Counted from the first letter of the stretch, positions 21,791 through 29,044 are shown. The stretch is 29,044 bases of DNA from Thermoplasmata archaeon (GCA_008297795.1 VBQP01000003.1:1-29044), one strand, 5' to 3'. Translations and numbers: made by a program. The notes: generated by a model from the letters alone, not told the origin.

Positions 21791-21982
21791 TTAATCCTCT
21801 TTTTTGGGGAGTGTGGAAAGCAGATACCCTCCTATCCCGAAAGCGACAAGTATGGCAGTCACAGAATAGACGCCGACGTCCGTCCAGGCACTGTACTTTG
21901 CATTCCAGCCAATGTAGAATATCAGTCCGGCTGCTATTGAAAGAATCGATATCACAACTCCTGCATTTATTTTTACATTCAT
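21791..21982 (-). CDS. Small two-TM membrane protein
   Basis: 63 aa with two clear hydrophobic helices (about 8-25, VVISILSIAAGLIFYIGW, and 36-57, VGVYSVTAILVAFGIGGYLL) and a charged tail, PKKED. No family is recognised. It is believed to be real because of a good Shine-Dalgarno (CTCCTT on the plus strand at 21990-21995, AAGGAG in sense) 7 nt from its ATG, and a 1-bp gap to the next gene. It lies 20 bp downstream of tRNA-Trp on the same strand and begins a run of tightly packed genes. Confidence 0.7.
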   Translation of the reverse strand: MNVKINAGVVISILSIAAGLIFYIGWNAKYSAWTDVGVYSVTAILVAFGIGGYLLSTLPKKED

Positions 21983-21989
21983 TTTATCT

Positions 21990-21995
21990 CTCCTT
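21990..21995 (-). promoter_or_regulatory. Shine-Dalgarno of the small two-TM gene
   Basis: AAGGAG in sense orientation, 7 nt before the ATG at 21982. With no TATA box in the 20 bp between this gene and the tRNA, the message is probably read through from the tRNA promoter and translated with this leader. Confidence 0.7.
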
Positions 21996-22002
21996 TTGGT
22001 AG

Positions 22003-22144
22003 TGGGAGCACTGGGATTTGAACCCAGATCGGCGGGTCTCTTCTATGGGTCATCGCTCCAGTTAATCATCACGGATCAGATGACCCTCTTCTACTCATTC
22101 CCATAACTGGAGCCCGCAATGATCCCTGACTACACCATGCTCCC
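22003..22144 (-). tRNA. tRNA-Trp (CCA) with a 69-nt intron
   Basis: On the minus strand the acceptor stem GGGAGCA pairs with TGCTCCC. The D arm is GTG/CAT, the anticodon stem is GCGGG/CCCGC with loop CTCCAGA (anticodon CCA), and the T arm is CTGGG-TTCAAAT-CCCAG. The discriminator is A at 22003. The mature length is 73 nt; the 3' CCA is not encoded (the next bases are CTA). The anticodon loop is interrupted at the standard 37/38 position. The loop sequence in the 5' exon can pair with the intron (CTCCAG with CTGGAG) as in a bulge-helix-bulge substrate of the splicing endonuclease. Confidence 0.93.
22038..22106 (-). ncRNA. tRNA-Trp intron carrying a C/D-box guide RNA
   Basis: The boxes are read on the minus strand. 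A weak C-like ATGAGTA lies in 22091-22100. Box D' CTGA is at 22076-22079, box C' GTGATGA at 22066-22072, and a D-like ATGA at 22050-22053. The guide before D (TTAACTGGAGC, 22055-22065) is complementary to the anticodon region. Its fifth base upstream of D pairs with C34, the base known to be 2'-O-methylated in euryarchaeal tRNA-Trp by an intron-encoded guide. The segment before D' pairs with GACCC, placing its fifth base on C39; position 39 is the other known target. The exact splice points could shift by one base (G37 or G at the 3' side). Confidence 0.75.
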
Positions 22145-22177
22145 AGTATGGCTATGGCAATAGTGTAATATCTCCCA

Positions 22178-22186
22178 TTATTTAAA
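22178..22186 (-). promoter_or_regulatory. TATA box of the tRNA-Trp transcription unit
   Basis: On the minus strand this reads TTTAAATAA, centred about 38 nt before the tRNA 5' end. That fits a start about 25 nt downstream with a short 5' leader removed by RNase P. Confidence 0.6.
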
Positions 22187-22235
22187 CTTTAAATTTGCTG
22201 CAATATGTGGGAAATTGCTGGATTTCAAAAACAAC

Positions 22236-22245
22236 TTTTATATAA
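22236..22245 (+). promoter_or_regulatory. TATA box of the uL1-uL10-P1 operon
   Basis: TTTTATATAA. Transcription is expected near 22266, giving a leader of about 12 nt before the ATG at 22278, so in-frame codons from 22215 are upstream of the promoter and cannot be coding. Confidence 0.65.
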
Positions 22246-22277
22246 CACATCGACATTCCGATTTCATCGCGATTGAT

Positions 22278-22922
22278 ATGGCATCTCAGGAGATAATAGA
22301 AACGGTAAGAAAGGCATTGGACGAAGAGCATAATCCCAAAAGGAATTTCAAACAGTCCGTGGACCTAGTGGTGAATCTAAAGGATGTTGATATGAACAAT
22401 CCGGCAAACCGCATAGACGAGGAGATATCTCTGCCAAACGGCAGGGGCGATAAGGCAAAGATAGGCGTTTTTGCAACAGGAGAAATGGCTCTTAAGGCAA
22501 AAGATGCAGCAGATGCTGTATTCAAGCCAGAGGATATAGAAGAACTGGCAAAGGACAACAAAAATGCCAAAAGCATAGCAGAAAACTATGACTTCTTCAT
22601 TTCAGAGGCGCCTTTAATGCCGACTGTGGGTAAGGCTCTGGGAAGATTTTTCGGTCCGCGGGGGAAAATGCCAAGACCCGTACCGCCTAATGCAGATATT
22701 GCAGCAGAAGTGGAAAAATTGAGGAGCACCGTCAGAATACGTTCCAAAGACAAAACTACATTTCATTGCATAGTTGGCAAGGAAGATATGGACGCCGAAG
22801 CCATAGCGGAAAACATAGAGACGGTTCTCAAATCTGTTGAAGAGAAATTGGAAAGGGGGCGCATGAACATAAAATCAGCATATGTGAAGACCACAATGGG
22901 CTCTCCTGTTCGGGTGATATGA
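22278..22922 (+). CDS. rpl1: Ribosomal protein uL1 (L1p)
   Basis: 214 aa, starting MASQEIIETVRKALDEE. The archaeal L1 signatures are clear: KRNFKQSVDLVVNLKDVDM near the N-terminus, a central domain II with GRFFGPRGKMPRPVPP (about 133-148), and a C-terminal return to domain I ending in KSAYVKTTMGSPVRV. L1 forms the mobile stalk at the ribosomal E site. In methanogens L1 represses its own operon by binding an RNA mimic of its 23S site near the start of its mRNA; I could not confirm such an element here. It is the first gene of the stalk operon. L11, which is often next to it, is absent from this window. Confidence 0.97.
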   Translation: MASQEIIETVRKALDEEHNPKRNFKQSVDLVVNLKDVDMNNPANRIDEEISLPNGRGDKAKIGVFATGEMALKAKDAADAVFKPEDIEELAKDNKNAKSIAENYDFFISEAPLMPTVGKALGRFFGPRGKMPRPVPPNADIAAEVEKLRSTVRIRSKDKTTFHCIVGKEDMDAEAIAENIETVLKSVEEKLERGRMNIKSAYVKTTMGSPVRVI

Positions 22923-23758
22923 TGCCAGCAGATTGGAAAATAAAGGAAGTTGAAGAACTCAAAGGAATAATTTCGTCTTATCCTGTTGTAGGCATAGTGG
23001 GCATAAGGGGCATACCTGCATCCCAGATGCATGAAATGAGGAAAACACTTAGAGAGAATGCTGTTATCAGGGTTTCAAAGAACAGGCTCATTAAACATGC
23101 TCTTGAAGGAAGCGAGATGTCAGGCCTTTCGGATTACATGGAGGGCGAGACCGCTGTGCTGGCTACAAAAATGAATCCGTTCAGGGTTTTCAGACAACTT
23201 GAAAAGGCAAAAATGAAGGTTCCGGCAAAAGGCGGAGAAATCGCACCTGATGATATAGTGATTGAGAAAGGAAAGACACCGTTCAAGCCAGGTCCCATTG
23301 TAAGCGAGTTCCAGAAAGTAGGAATACCTGCTGCAATAAGGGAAGGCGGAGTGGTAATTGAAAAGACGGTCACTCTTGTAAAAAAAGGAGAAGTAATACC
23401 GCCAGATGTGGCTAAGATGCTCACGAGGATGGATATTTATCCTCTTGAAGTAGGACTGAATGTCAGGGCAATATATGAAGAAGGGCTGATGTTCACTCCG
23501 GAAACTCTGGGCATTGATGTGGATGAGATAGAAAGCGACTTCCGCAGGGCTGTGCATGATGCATTTGCGCTGTCAATGGAAGTGGGTTATCCTGCAAAGG
23601 AAGTCACGCCACAGTTACTTCAGAAGGCTTATCGCAATTCATTTGCTCTTGCTATGGAATGTGGGATGTATACCCGCGATACCATAGAGGAGTTTATAGG
23701 GAACGCTCATCGGCAAGTGTCGATTCTTGCAAAAGAATTAAAAACAGAAGCTGAATGA
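22922..23758 (+). CDS. rpl10: Ribosomal protein uL10 (P0), short form without the acidic C-terminal tail
   Basis: 278 aa from the ATG at 22922 (an ATG at 22919 is also possible); GGTGAT at 22913-22918 is the ribosome site and the start overlaps the uL1 stop. It has an N-terminal rRNA-binding domain (about 1-105, with VVGIVGIRGIPASQMHEMR and VSKNRLIKHAL) and the archaeal insertion domain (about 106-185). Then come three helical segments that in archaeal P0 each bind a P1 dimer (about 195-275). It ends at ILAKELKTEAE. Other archaeal P0 proteins I know are about 310-350 aa and end in a charged hinge and the same GLGALFG-like peptide as P1. That tail is missing here, and the P1 gene follows after 17 bp, so it is not lost to a frameshift. 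Confidence 0.95.
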   Translation: MPADWKIKEVEELKGIISSYPVVGIVGIRGIPASQMHEMRKTLRENAVIRVSKNRLIKHALEGSEMSGLSDYMEGETAVLATKMNPFRVFRQLEKAKMKVPAKGGEIAPDDIVIEKGKTPFKPGPIVSEFQKVGIPAAIREGGVVIEKTVTLVKKGEVIPPDVAKMLTRMDIYPLEVGLNVRAIYEEGLMFTPETLGIDVDEIESDFRRAVHDAFALSMEVGYPAKEVTPQLLQKAYRNSFALAMECGMYTRDTIEEFIGNAHRQVSILAKELKTEAE

Positions 23759-23765
23759 TGAGGAA

Positions 23766-23770
23766 GGTGA
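23766..23770 (+). promoter_or_regulatory. Shine-Dalgarno of the P1/L12 gene
   Basis: GGTGA within AAGGTGAGAT, 5 nt before the ATG at 23776; a good match to the archaeal anti-SD. It fits the high output needed for a multi-copy stalk protein. Confidence 0.65.
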
Positions 23771-23775
23771 GATAG

Positions 23776-24087
23776 ATGGAATATGTATATGGAGCAATGC
23801 TTCTCCACTCTGCTGGAAAGGAGATAAACGAGGAGAATCTGAAGAAGGTACTGGATGCAGCAGGCATAGAAGTTGATGATGCAAAGGTAAAAGTGCTGGT
23901 GTCGTCACTCGAAGACGTAAACATAGAGGAAGCAATATCAAAGGCTGCTGTCGCGCCAGTTGCTGCACCTGCACCAGAGGGAGCAAAGACAGAGGAGAAG
24001 GAAGAGAAGAAAGAAGAAGCAGAGGAGAAGGAAGAGGAAGTAAGCGAAGAGGAAGTTGCAGAAGGGCTGGGTGCTCTTTTCGGGTAA
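23776..24087 (+). CDS. rpl12: Ribosomal stalk protein P1 (archaeal L12)
   Basis: 103 aa with the typical three parts: an N-terminal dimerisation helix domain (MEYVYGAMLLHSAGKEINEE..., about 1-60), an Ala/Pro then Glu/Lys-rich hinge (about 67-95), and the C-terminal factor-binding peptide GLGALFG. Dimers of P1 sit on the helices of uL10 and recruit elongation factors and their GTPase activity to the ribosome. It is the last gene of the operon. A T-rich run (CACTTTTTCTG, about 24101-24111) just after the stop may terminate transcription before the convergent scpB. Confidence 0.97.
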   Translation: MEYVYGAMLLHSAGKEINEENLKKVLDAAGIEVDDAKVKVLVSSLEDVNIEEAISKAAVAPVAAPAPEGAKTEEKEEKKEEAEEKEEEVSEEEVAEGLGALFG

Positions 24088-24100
24088 TCGCGCCCACCCT

Positions 24101-24111
24101 CACTTTTTCTG
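24101..24111 (+). terminator. Possible T-tract terminator after the stalk operon
   Basis: CACTTTTTCTG lies 14-24 nt downstream of the P1 stop, in the 50-bp gap to the convergent scpB. Archaeal transcription often ends at short T-runs. The run is only five T's, so this is weak. Confidence 0.3.
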
Positions 24112-24137
24112 TGCAGGGCCATAGTTAGCTCTGGCTC

Positions 24138-24659
24138 TTATTTTGTTCTCTTTATTTTCTCTTTTAAATATTCCTTTATTTTTTCCCTGTCAGTTGTTTC
24201 AAATCCGAAATATTCATAGAAGTATGTGGTGAGTTCGAGAATTTTCGTTCTTCCGTGTTTTTTTGATTTTATGAATCCCATCTGCTCAAGTTCTCTTACA
24301 TGTTCATATATGGAGCTTCCAACCATGTTTTTCATCTCCGACTGCTCCACAGGCTGGTAATATGCAATCAGAGCAACTGTTTTAAGAAGCCTCTTGGGAA
24401 CCTCCATCCCCGAAAGTTTTTTTCCATATTCTGTGTATTCTGCACGTAGTTGCATCGCATATTTTTCGCCTGCCTTCGACACCTCGATTGCCGTGTCGTC
24501 GTTCTCTGCCCTCAATTTGTACTCTTCCATGAGGGAAGATATTGCACTGGTGACCTCTTTCTTTCCAAGATTTGTGGCATCGCATATCTCATCGACTGAA
24601 ACAGGGCGCCCCGCGGAGAATAGGGCTGCCTCCACAATTCTCAAACTATTTCTCTTCAT
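24138..24659 (-). CDS. scpB: Segregation and condensation protein ScpB
   Basis: 173 aa, consisting of two winged-helix domains as in the ScpB family. The N-terminal part reads RIVEAALFSAGRPVSVDEIC, and the second domain has the LKTVALIAYYQPVEQSEM and GRTKILELTTYFYEYFG motifs that are diagnostic of ScpB. Two ScpB copies bind the centre of the ScpA kleisin in the Smc-ScpAB complex, which compacts and helps segregate the chromosome. It overlaps the end of scpA by 14 bp and is the last gene of a three-gene operon on the minus strand. Confidence 0.94.
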   Translation of the reverse strand: MKRNSLRIVEAALFSAGRPVSVDEICDATNLGKKEVTSAISSLMEEYKLRAENDDTAIEVSKAGEKYAMQLRAEYTEYGKKLSGMEVPKRLLKTVALIAYYQPVEQSEMKNMVGSSIYEHVRELEQMGFIKSKKHGRTKILELTTYFYEYFGFETTDREKIKEYLKEKIKRTK

Positions 24660-25479
24660 GGTGATGGACTTTCTTTATGTAAATCATGCCATAGGGGAAA
24701 TCCTCCTGCCACATAATGATTTTCTCTTCTCTTGTCAGGAAGAGGAGGGATGAAATTGTCATCACAAGTTCTTCCTTATTATGTATGTCACATATTTCCG
24801 TTATCGGCATCGCCCTCCCGTTCAATTTGCTCAACCTTCCGAGTATGAGTTTTATCTCTTCCTCTATGTTCTCCTGATGGGCATTTTCGCCTGCTGCCTT
24901 CCCTGCGTTTTCCATAAATTTTTCCTGTTGCTCGAGCCTGCTCTTCCTTCTTTTTTCTTTTATTTTTATTTCGTTTCTCACTTCCTCGAAGGCATTGATT
25001 AACTCTATAAGGGTTACTTTCCTTTCTCCTTTTCTCCTGATTTTTTCCTCTATGGGGGGGCCGTTTTCTATGACTGACCTTGTGTAAAAGTAGCCGTCAT
25101 CTTCCATATACCAGTCAGGTATCTCTCCCCACTCGTCCTCTTCCTCCTCTTTTTCTTCAAGAGAACTTACGACACGGTCTGACTGGAGTTTAAGAACCTT
25201 CCATGCCATCAGTATTATTCTTCCTGCTGTGATCAGGTCTATTAAACCCGAATTTTTAACTCTTTTAAGGTATAGCCTTGAAAACGATACAAGGTCTATG
25301 TCCCATGGGTCGAGTTGTTCCTCCATCACAAGGTCAAATGTAAGGGCAATGGCTCTGTCAAAGGGGTCTTTGAGGTACATGCTGCTATTTCCAGCCATCT
25401 CTATGTACTCCTCTATTTTGTCCTTGCGCGCTGCATCCTCCTTTTGCATAAGTATGTGGCTTATTATTTCTTCCTTCAT
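24646..25479 (-). CDS. scpA: Segregation and condensation protein ScpA (kleisin)
   Basis: 277 aa. The kleisin N-terminal motif is FDRAIALTFDLVMEEQLDPW (about 40-59), with DLVSFSRLYL following; this segment binds the SMC neck. The middle (about 105-225) is charged, flexible and linker-like. The C-terminal winged helix (about 225-277) would bind the SMC head. ScpA closes the SMC ring and carries ScpB. Its ATG overlaps the stop of smc (ATGA, 25476-25479), indicating coupled translation. The charged linker, with EEKEEEEDEWGE and KEKRRKSRLEQQEKF, is unremarkable for the family. Confidence 0.93.
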   Translation of the reverse strand: MKEEIISHILMQKEDAARKDKIEEYIEMAGNSSMYLKDPFDRAIALTFDLVMEEQLDPWDIDLVSFSRLYLKRVKNSGLIDLITAGRIILMAWKVLKLQSDRVVSSLEEKEEEEDEWGEIPDWYMEDDGYFYTRSVIENGPPIEEKIRRKGERKVTLIELINAFEEVRNEIKIKEKRRKSRLEQQEKFMENAGKAAGENAHQENIEEEIKLILGRLSKLNGRAMPITEICDIHNKEELVMTISSLLFLTREEKIIMWQEDFPYGMIYIKKVHHHEEK

Positions 25480-28400
25480 TTTATCTCTACAATTTCTTCA
25501 ACCTGCGATAAATTCACATTTCCAACTATAATAGATACGCCGTCCTGCATGGTCACCCCGTAGATGTGGTCTGCCTTGTTGAGAGTTACTCTCCTCAGGG
25601 ATATTGCTATAAATTGTGTATTTCTTGAGCGCTCCTTTATCATCTCTGCGACCTTCTCCGCATTTTTGCCGTCAAGGAACATGTCAACCTCATCCAGTAT
25701 GTAGAATGGCGACGGGTCATATGCCTGTATTGCGAAAATGAAAGCAAGAGATGCCATGCTCTTCTCTCCTCCTGAGAGGGCATTCAAACGCATGATTCTC
25801 TTGCCCTTCGGTCTTGCCTTTATTATAAGCCCTCCTTCGAAAGGATTTTCAGGATTCTCAAGAACAAGTTCTGCCTCTCCTCCTCCGAGTAGTTCAGTGT
25901 ATATTTTTTCAAAGTTTTCCTTTACCGCTTCATAGACTGCGTAGAAAGAACCTTTCTTTTTCTTCTCTATCTCTTCAACAAGTTTGATTAAGTTCTTTCG
26001 CTGCTCCTTAAGGCGCTGCACATCTTCTTCGAATTTCTTTCTGCGTTCGTCCTGGCGTTCGTATTCCTCAAGCGCTCTCATGTTCACAGGCTGCAACTGC
26101 TCCATCCTCCTTTCTATTTCCTTTATCCTTGTCTTGAGTTCTTCAATAGGGGGTATTTCCTCTCCCTCAAATTCATAATTCTCCGTCTCAAGCATCATTT
26201 CCGCAAGAGTTTGCTCGAGTGTCGGCAGGCGCGATTTTGCCCTGGATATAAGGTCGAGGGAGGTTTCCATCTTTGTTGAAAGCGAGTCTATTTTGTTTTC
26301 TATCTCCACGCTTTCCCTGTAAAGGTCGTCCCTCTCCTTTGTGAGCCCTTTCATCTTTCCGAGCATCGTCCTTTCTACTTCCATGAGGGCTTCCATTTTA
26401 TCCTTGTTTTCAGAGTATATCTTCTGGAGTTCCTTTATCTGCGAAGAGAATTCTTTTTCTTTATCCAGTATCTCCCGGAGTCTGCTGCTGACCTCGCTTT
26501 CACGTTCAACAATCAATTCCATTTCCTTTGAAAGTGTCTTTATCTCGGATGAGATGTTTCTCTCATCCTCCCTCAGCGATTCTATCTCGCCCTTCAATTC
26601 CTCTATTCTATTCGTCACTTCTTTCTTGCTTATCTCCTTCAGCCCTTCTTCTGTCTTCACCCTTTCCTTCTCCAGTTCCTCAATAAGAGATGTTTTTGCT
26701 TTTATCCCTTCCTCGCATTGCCGGAATTCTTCCTCTATCCTCTCGTATTCTTCCTTCTTTTTCCCGAGTTCCTTCAGTATGATTTCGAGTTTCCCCTCAA
26801 ATTCCTTCCTTCTGATTTCCAGCCTTTCCACCCTGTCGTCGACCTCATCGCTGAATTCCCTCAACTCTTTCTCGACATTTGCTATCTCTCCTCTGACCTC
26901 AATGAGCCTTTCTGATAAAATTTCCTGCTGATGTGTGACATCCATAAGTTTTTTACCTATTTCCCCCACCATACGTTTATCGGCATCTCCAAATGATGTG
27001 ACCTTCGGCATGCTCCCGCCTATCATCGCACCAGATGTCTCTATTATCTCCCCACCAAGGGTAACAAGACGCACACCCCCCATGACCGCACGGGCAGTTT
27101 CAAGGTTTTCCATCACAATCGTGTCTCCGAAAACATACCAGAATGCAGGACGATATATCTCATCGAATCTCACCAGGTCTATGGCAAATCCGAGAGAGCC
27201 GTTCTCCCTTACTGTCATCAGTGCCTTGCCCCTCGGTTTTCCCACAACCATCTTGTTCAAAGGGAGGAATGTGGTTCTCCCATAATCATTCTTTTTCAGA
27301 TAGTTTATGCACTCAGTTGCGACTTTCTCATTATCCACAACTATTGCCTCCGCCCTCCGCCCCGCTGCCACCCCCACCGCCCTCCTGTATTTTTCATCCA
27401 CCTCTCCGAGTTCTGATATGCTTCCGTGGATGCCCCTGATTTTTCCCTCATCCCTTGCTTTCAGTATTTCTCTCGTCGCCCTGGTATAAGTGCTCGCATC
27501 TTCCTTTGCCTTCAGGCGAGAAAGTTCTCTCTGGAGGTGGATGACCTCCCTATCAAGTTTCTGAAGGGCTTCGGATATTTCTGCCTCCTCTTTCTTTTTA
27601 TCGAAAAGTTCTCTCTCAAGTTTTTCCTTGCCCTTCCTCTTCTCCTTTTCCGATTTATCTATCTCGCTGATTTGCCACTTTATGTCCTTCACTTCAAACT
27701 CATATGTATTTTTATTTTCCTCAAGTTCCGATATTGCCACCCGCAGGGCGTCCATCTGCTGGAGGAGGCGATCCTTTTTCAATTCAAATTCGTGGAGTTC
27801 ATTCCTCTCCTTCTCATATTTCTTCTTTATCTCCGCAAGTTTTCTGGTTATGTCCATTGCCCTTCTGTCAGAGTGGGTGACGCTTTCCCGTATTTTGTCA
27901 AGTTCCTTCTCCCTGCTCCTTATGCCCTTCTTCTTTTCCTCAAGTTCTTTTTCGAGTTCTTCTATCCTTTTTCTGTAATTCTTAATCTCCTTTTTGAGCC
28001 TTGAAAGATTTGCTTCTAACTCCTTCCTCTCTTCTTTTCCTTCAACTATTTCCTGAGTGAAGTAGTTTATCTTCTCCTTCGCCTTTATCATCTCCTCCCG
28101 GGCAGCATTTGTCTTCTCCTTTATCTCCTCCACCTCCGCCCCCCCCAGCCCCGCTATCTTCTCTTCTATCTTCTGAAGTTCGATTTGCTTCTTTCTGTAG
28201 GCATCCCTCAAATTTTTAATCTCGCCTTCAAGTCTTTCCCTCTCATTTTGATATGAATTTATCTGCTTCTGTATCTCCCCTATCTCCTTCTCCACCTCCA
28301 TCCTCTTCTTATAAGAGAGCATTGCCTTTGACTTTTTCAACTCCTCATCCAATTTTTTATATTCTATTGCCCCGTCTCTTTCATGTTTCAACTGATTCAA

Positions 28401-29000
28401 CTGGCTTCTTATCTCTCTGAGTATTATTCCAATGTACTCGAGATTTTTCTCAACCTCTGCCTTTTCCCTCTCGGATTTTTCTATGTCCCTGTCAAATTCG
28501 GAAACTCCTGCTATATCATCAAGTATTTTCCTCCTGGGCACATCTCCCATTTCAACAATTTCCGTGACATCTCCCTGCTGGACAATGCTGTTGGCAGAGA
28601 TATTCGACGACGAGAGAATATGGACAAAATCTGAAAGCGATGCTGCCTTGTTATTTATGTAAAAATAACTGTAATAATTGTCAGGATTGTCAGGCAGGGG
28701 GGCGCGCTTTATTTTCCTTGTCAGCACGATTTCCTCATCCCCGTCCTCAAAAACAAGGGAAACCTTGCAGTAATTAACATCTTTTTTTCCCTTATATATC
28801 AAATCTGTGAGGCGACCTGCCCTTATCATCTTCGAACTTTTGGGACCCAGCACGAACAAAATCGCATCTGATATGTTCGATTTTCCCGAGCCGTTGGGAC
28901 CTGTTATGGCAGTAAAACCGGGGAGAAAAGGTATCCTAACTTTCTTCCCAAACGATTTAAAGTTCTCCAACTGCACTTCCCTAAGGTACATAGGTCCCAT
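25476..29000 (-). CDS. smc: Chromosome partition protein Smc
   Basis: 1174 aa, the usual SMC length. The N-terminal head has Walker A GPNGSGKS (34-41) and a Q-loop region near SIVQQGDVTEIVEM (138-151). A long coiled coil (about 170-515) leads to the hinge (about 518-665, with GSISELGEVDEKYRRAVGVA and GG-rich SGAMIGGSM). A second coiled coil (about 670-1030) returns to the C-terminal head. There the ABC signature is LSGGEKS (1075-1081), Walker B is YILDEVD (1100-1106), and the D-loop follows. SMC dimers with ScpA and ScpB form a ring that extrudes and compacts DNA. The start is ATG 29000, preceded by GAGGG and a TATA box; an ATG at 28991 (MYLREVQLENF) is a possible alternative. It is the first gene of smc-scpA-scpB. 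Confidence 0.96.
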   Translation of the reverse strand: MGPMYLREVQLENFKSFGKKVRIPFLPGFTAITGPNGSGKSNISDAILFVLGPKSSKMIRAGRLTDLIYKGKKDVNYCKVSLVFEDGDEEIVLTRKIKRAPLPDNPDNYYSYFYINNKAASLSDFVHILSSSNISANSIVQQGDVTEIVEMGDVPRRKILDDIAGVSEFDRDIEKSEREKAEVEKNLEYIGIILREIRSQLNQLKHERDGAIEYKKLDEELKKSKAMLSYKKRMEVEKEIGEIQKQINSYQNERERLEGEIKNLRDAYRKKQIELQKIEEKIAGLGGAEVEEIKEKTNAAREEMIKAKEKINYFTQEIVEGKEERKELEANLSRLKKEIKNYRKRIEELEKELEEKKKGIRSREKELDKIRESVTHSDRRAMDITRKLAEIKKKYEKERNELHEFELKKDRLLQQMDALRVAISELEENKNTYEFEVKDIKWQISEIDKSEKEKRKGKEKLERELFDKKKEEAEISEALQKLDREVIHLQRELSRLKAKEDASTYTRATREILKARDEGKIRGIHGSISELGEVDEKYRRAVGVAAGRRAEAIVVDNEKVATECINYLKKNDYGRTTFLPLNKMVVGKPRGKALMTVRENGSLGFAIDLVRFDEIYRPAFWYVFGDTIVMENLETARAVMGGVRLVTLGGEIIETSGAMIGGSMPKVTSFGDADKRMVGEIGKKLMDVTHQQEILSERLIEVRGEIANVEKELREFSDEVDDRVERLEIRRKEFEGKLEIILKELGKKKEEYERIEEEFRQCEEGIKAKTSLIEELEKERVKTEEGLKEISKKEVTNRIEELKGEIESLREDERNISSEIKTLSKEMELIVERESEVSSRLREILDKEKEFSSQIKELQKIYSENKDKMEALMEVERTMLGKMKGLTKERDDLYRESVEIENKIDSLSTKMETSLDLISRAKSRLPTLEQTLAEMMLETENYEFEGEEIPPIEELKTRIKEIERRMEQLQPVNMRALEEYERQDERRKKFEEDVQRLKEQRKNLIKLVEEIEKKKKGSFYAVYEAVKENFEKIYTELLGGGEAELVLENPENPFEGGLIIKARPKGKRIMRLNALSGGEKSMASLAFIFAIQAYDPSPFYILDEVDMFLDGKNAEKVAEMIKERSRNTQFIAISLRRVTLNKADHIYGVTMQDGVSIIVGNVNLSQVEEIVEIK

Positions 29001-29028
29001 CCCTCTGAAGAAAATAATATATACATCA

Positions 29029-29037
29029 TATATAAAA
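29029..29037 (-). promoter_or_regulatory. TATA box of the smc-scpA-scpB operon
   Basis: On the minus strand this reads TTTTATATA, with a predicted start near 29008, 8 nt before the ATG at 29000. Another AT-rich stretch at 29013-29024 makes the exact assignment uncertain. Confidence 0.5.
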
Positions 29038-29044
29038 GTGTTGA

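Noticed and set aside
23694..24122. 142-aa open frame on the minus strand across the end of uL10 and P1
   Set aside because: Its Ser/Leu-rich composition is the mirror of the Glu/Lys-rich hinge of P1; it is a shadow frame.
26341..26931. 196-aa open frame on the plus strand within smc
   Set aside because: Its Ser/Phe/Leu-rich translation mirrors the coiled coil on the other strand.

Overview
The window is archaeal. It carries archaeal-type ribosomal proteins uL1, uL10 (P0) and P1/L12, a membrane-anchored LonB protease, HerA, a THEP1-type NTPase, an intron-containing tRNA-Trp, and many genes that begin about 25 nt downstream of a TATA box with no leader. The linked smc-scpA-scpB genes, and the heavy load of PKD-domain surface proteins rich in Asn-X-Ser/Thr sequons, suggest a Thermoplasmatota-like euryarchaeote. 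That placement is an inference and needs a marker-gene tree.

Region 1 (1-10637, + strand) is a surface-protein locus. It holds the tail of a NosD-type beta-helix protein, then a very large NosD/Ig-like/PKD protein broken by a 2-bp frameshift near its C-terminus. Next comes a secreted Fn3-like/PKD protein ending in a dockerin domain, overlapping by ATGA with a membrane-anchored protein that starts with two cohesin-like domains. The last gene encodes a protein with a type IV pilin-like N-terminus and has its own promoter. The adjacent dockerin and cohesin genes suggest a self-assembling, glycosylated cell-surface complex. This is the most interesting system in the window.

Region 2 (10630-18676) is mostly metabolic and housekeeping. 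LonB (-) is divergent from an HD-domain hydrolase (+). Then come a zinc-ribbon/PUA/PAPS-reductase/ferredoxin protein (+), a radical SAM-TRAM protein (-), a PaaK/CapK-like adenylate-forming enzyme (-) and a QueH-like protein (-).

Region 3 (18706-22144, - strand) reads tRNA-Trp, a 63-aa two-TM protein, a SUOX-like small exported protein, a polytopic membrane protein, THEP1 NTPase and HerA. The genes are tightly packed and may be one transcription unit beginning at the tRNA. The tRNA intron looks like a C/D-box RNA whose guide points exactly at C34.

Region 4 (22236-29044) holds the ribosomal stalk operon uL1-uL10-P1 (+), with an unusually short uL10, convergent with a complete smc-scpA-scpB condensin operon (-). 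No stretch longer than 300 bp lacks a gene. I saw no transposon, CRISPR array or rRNA.
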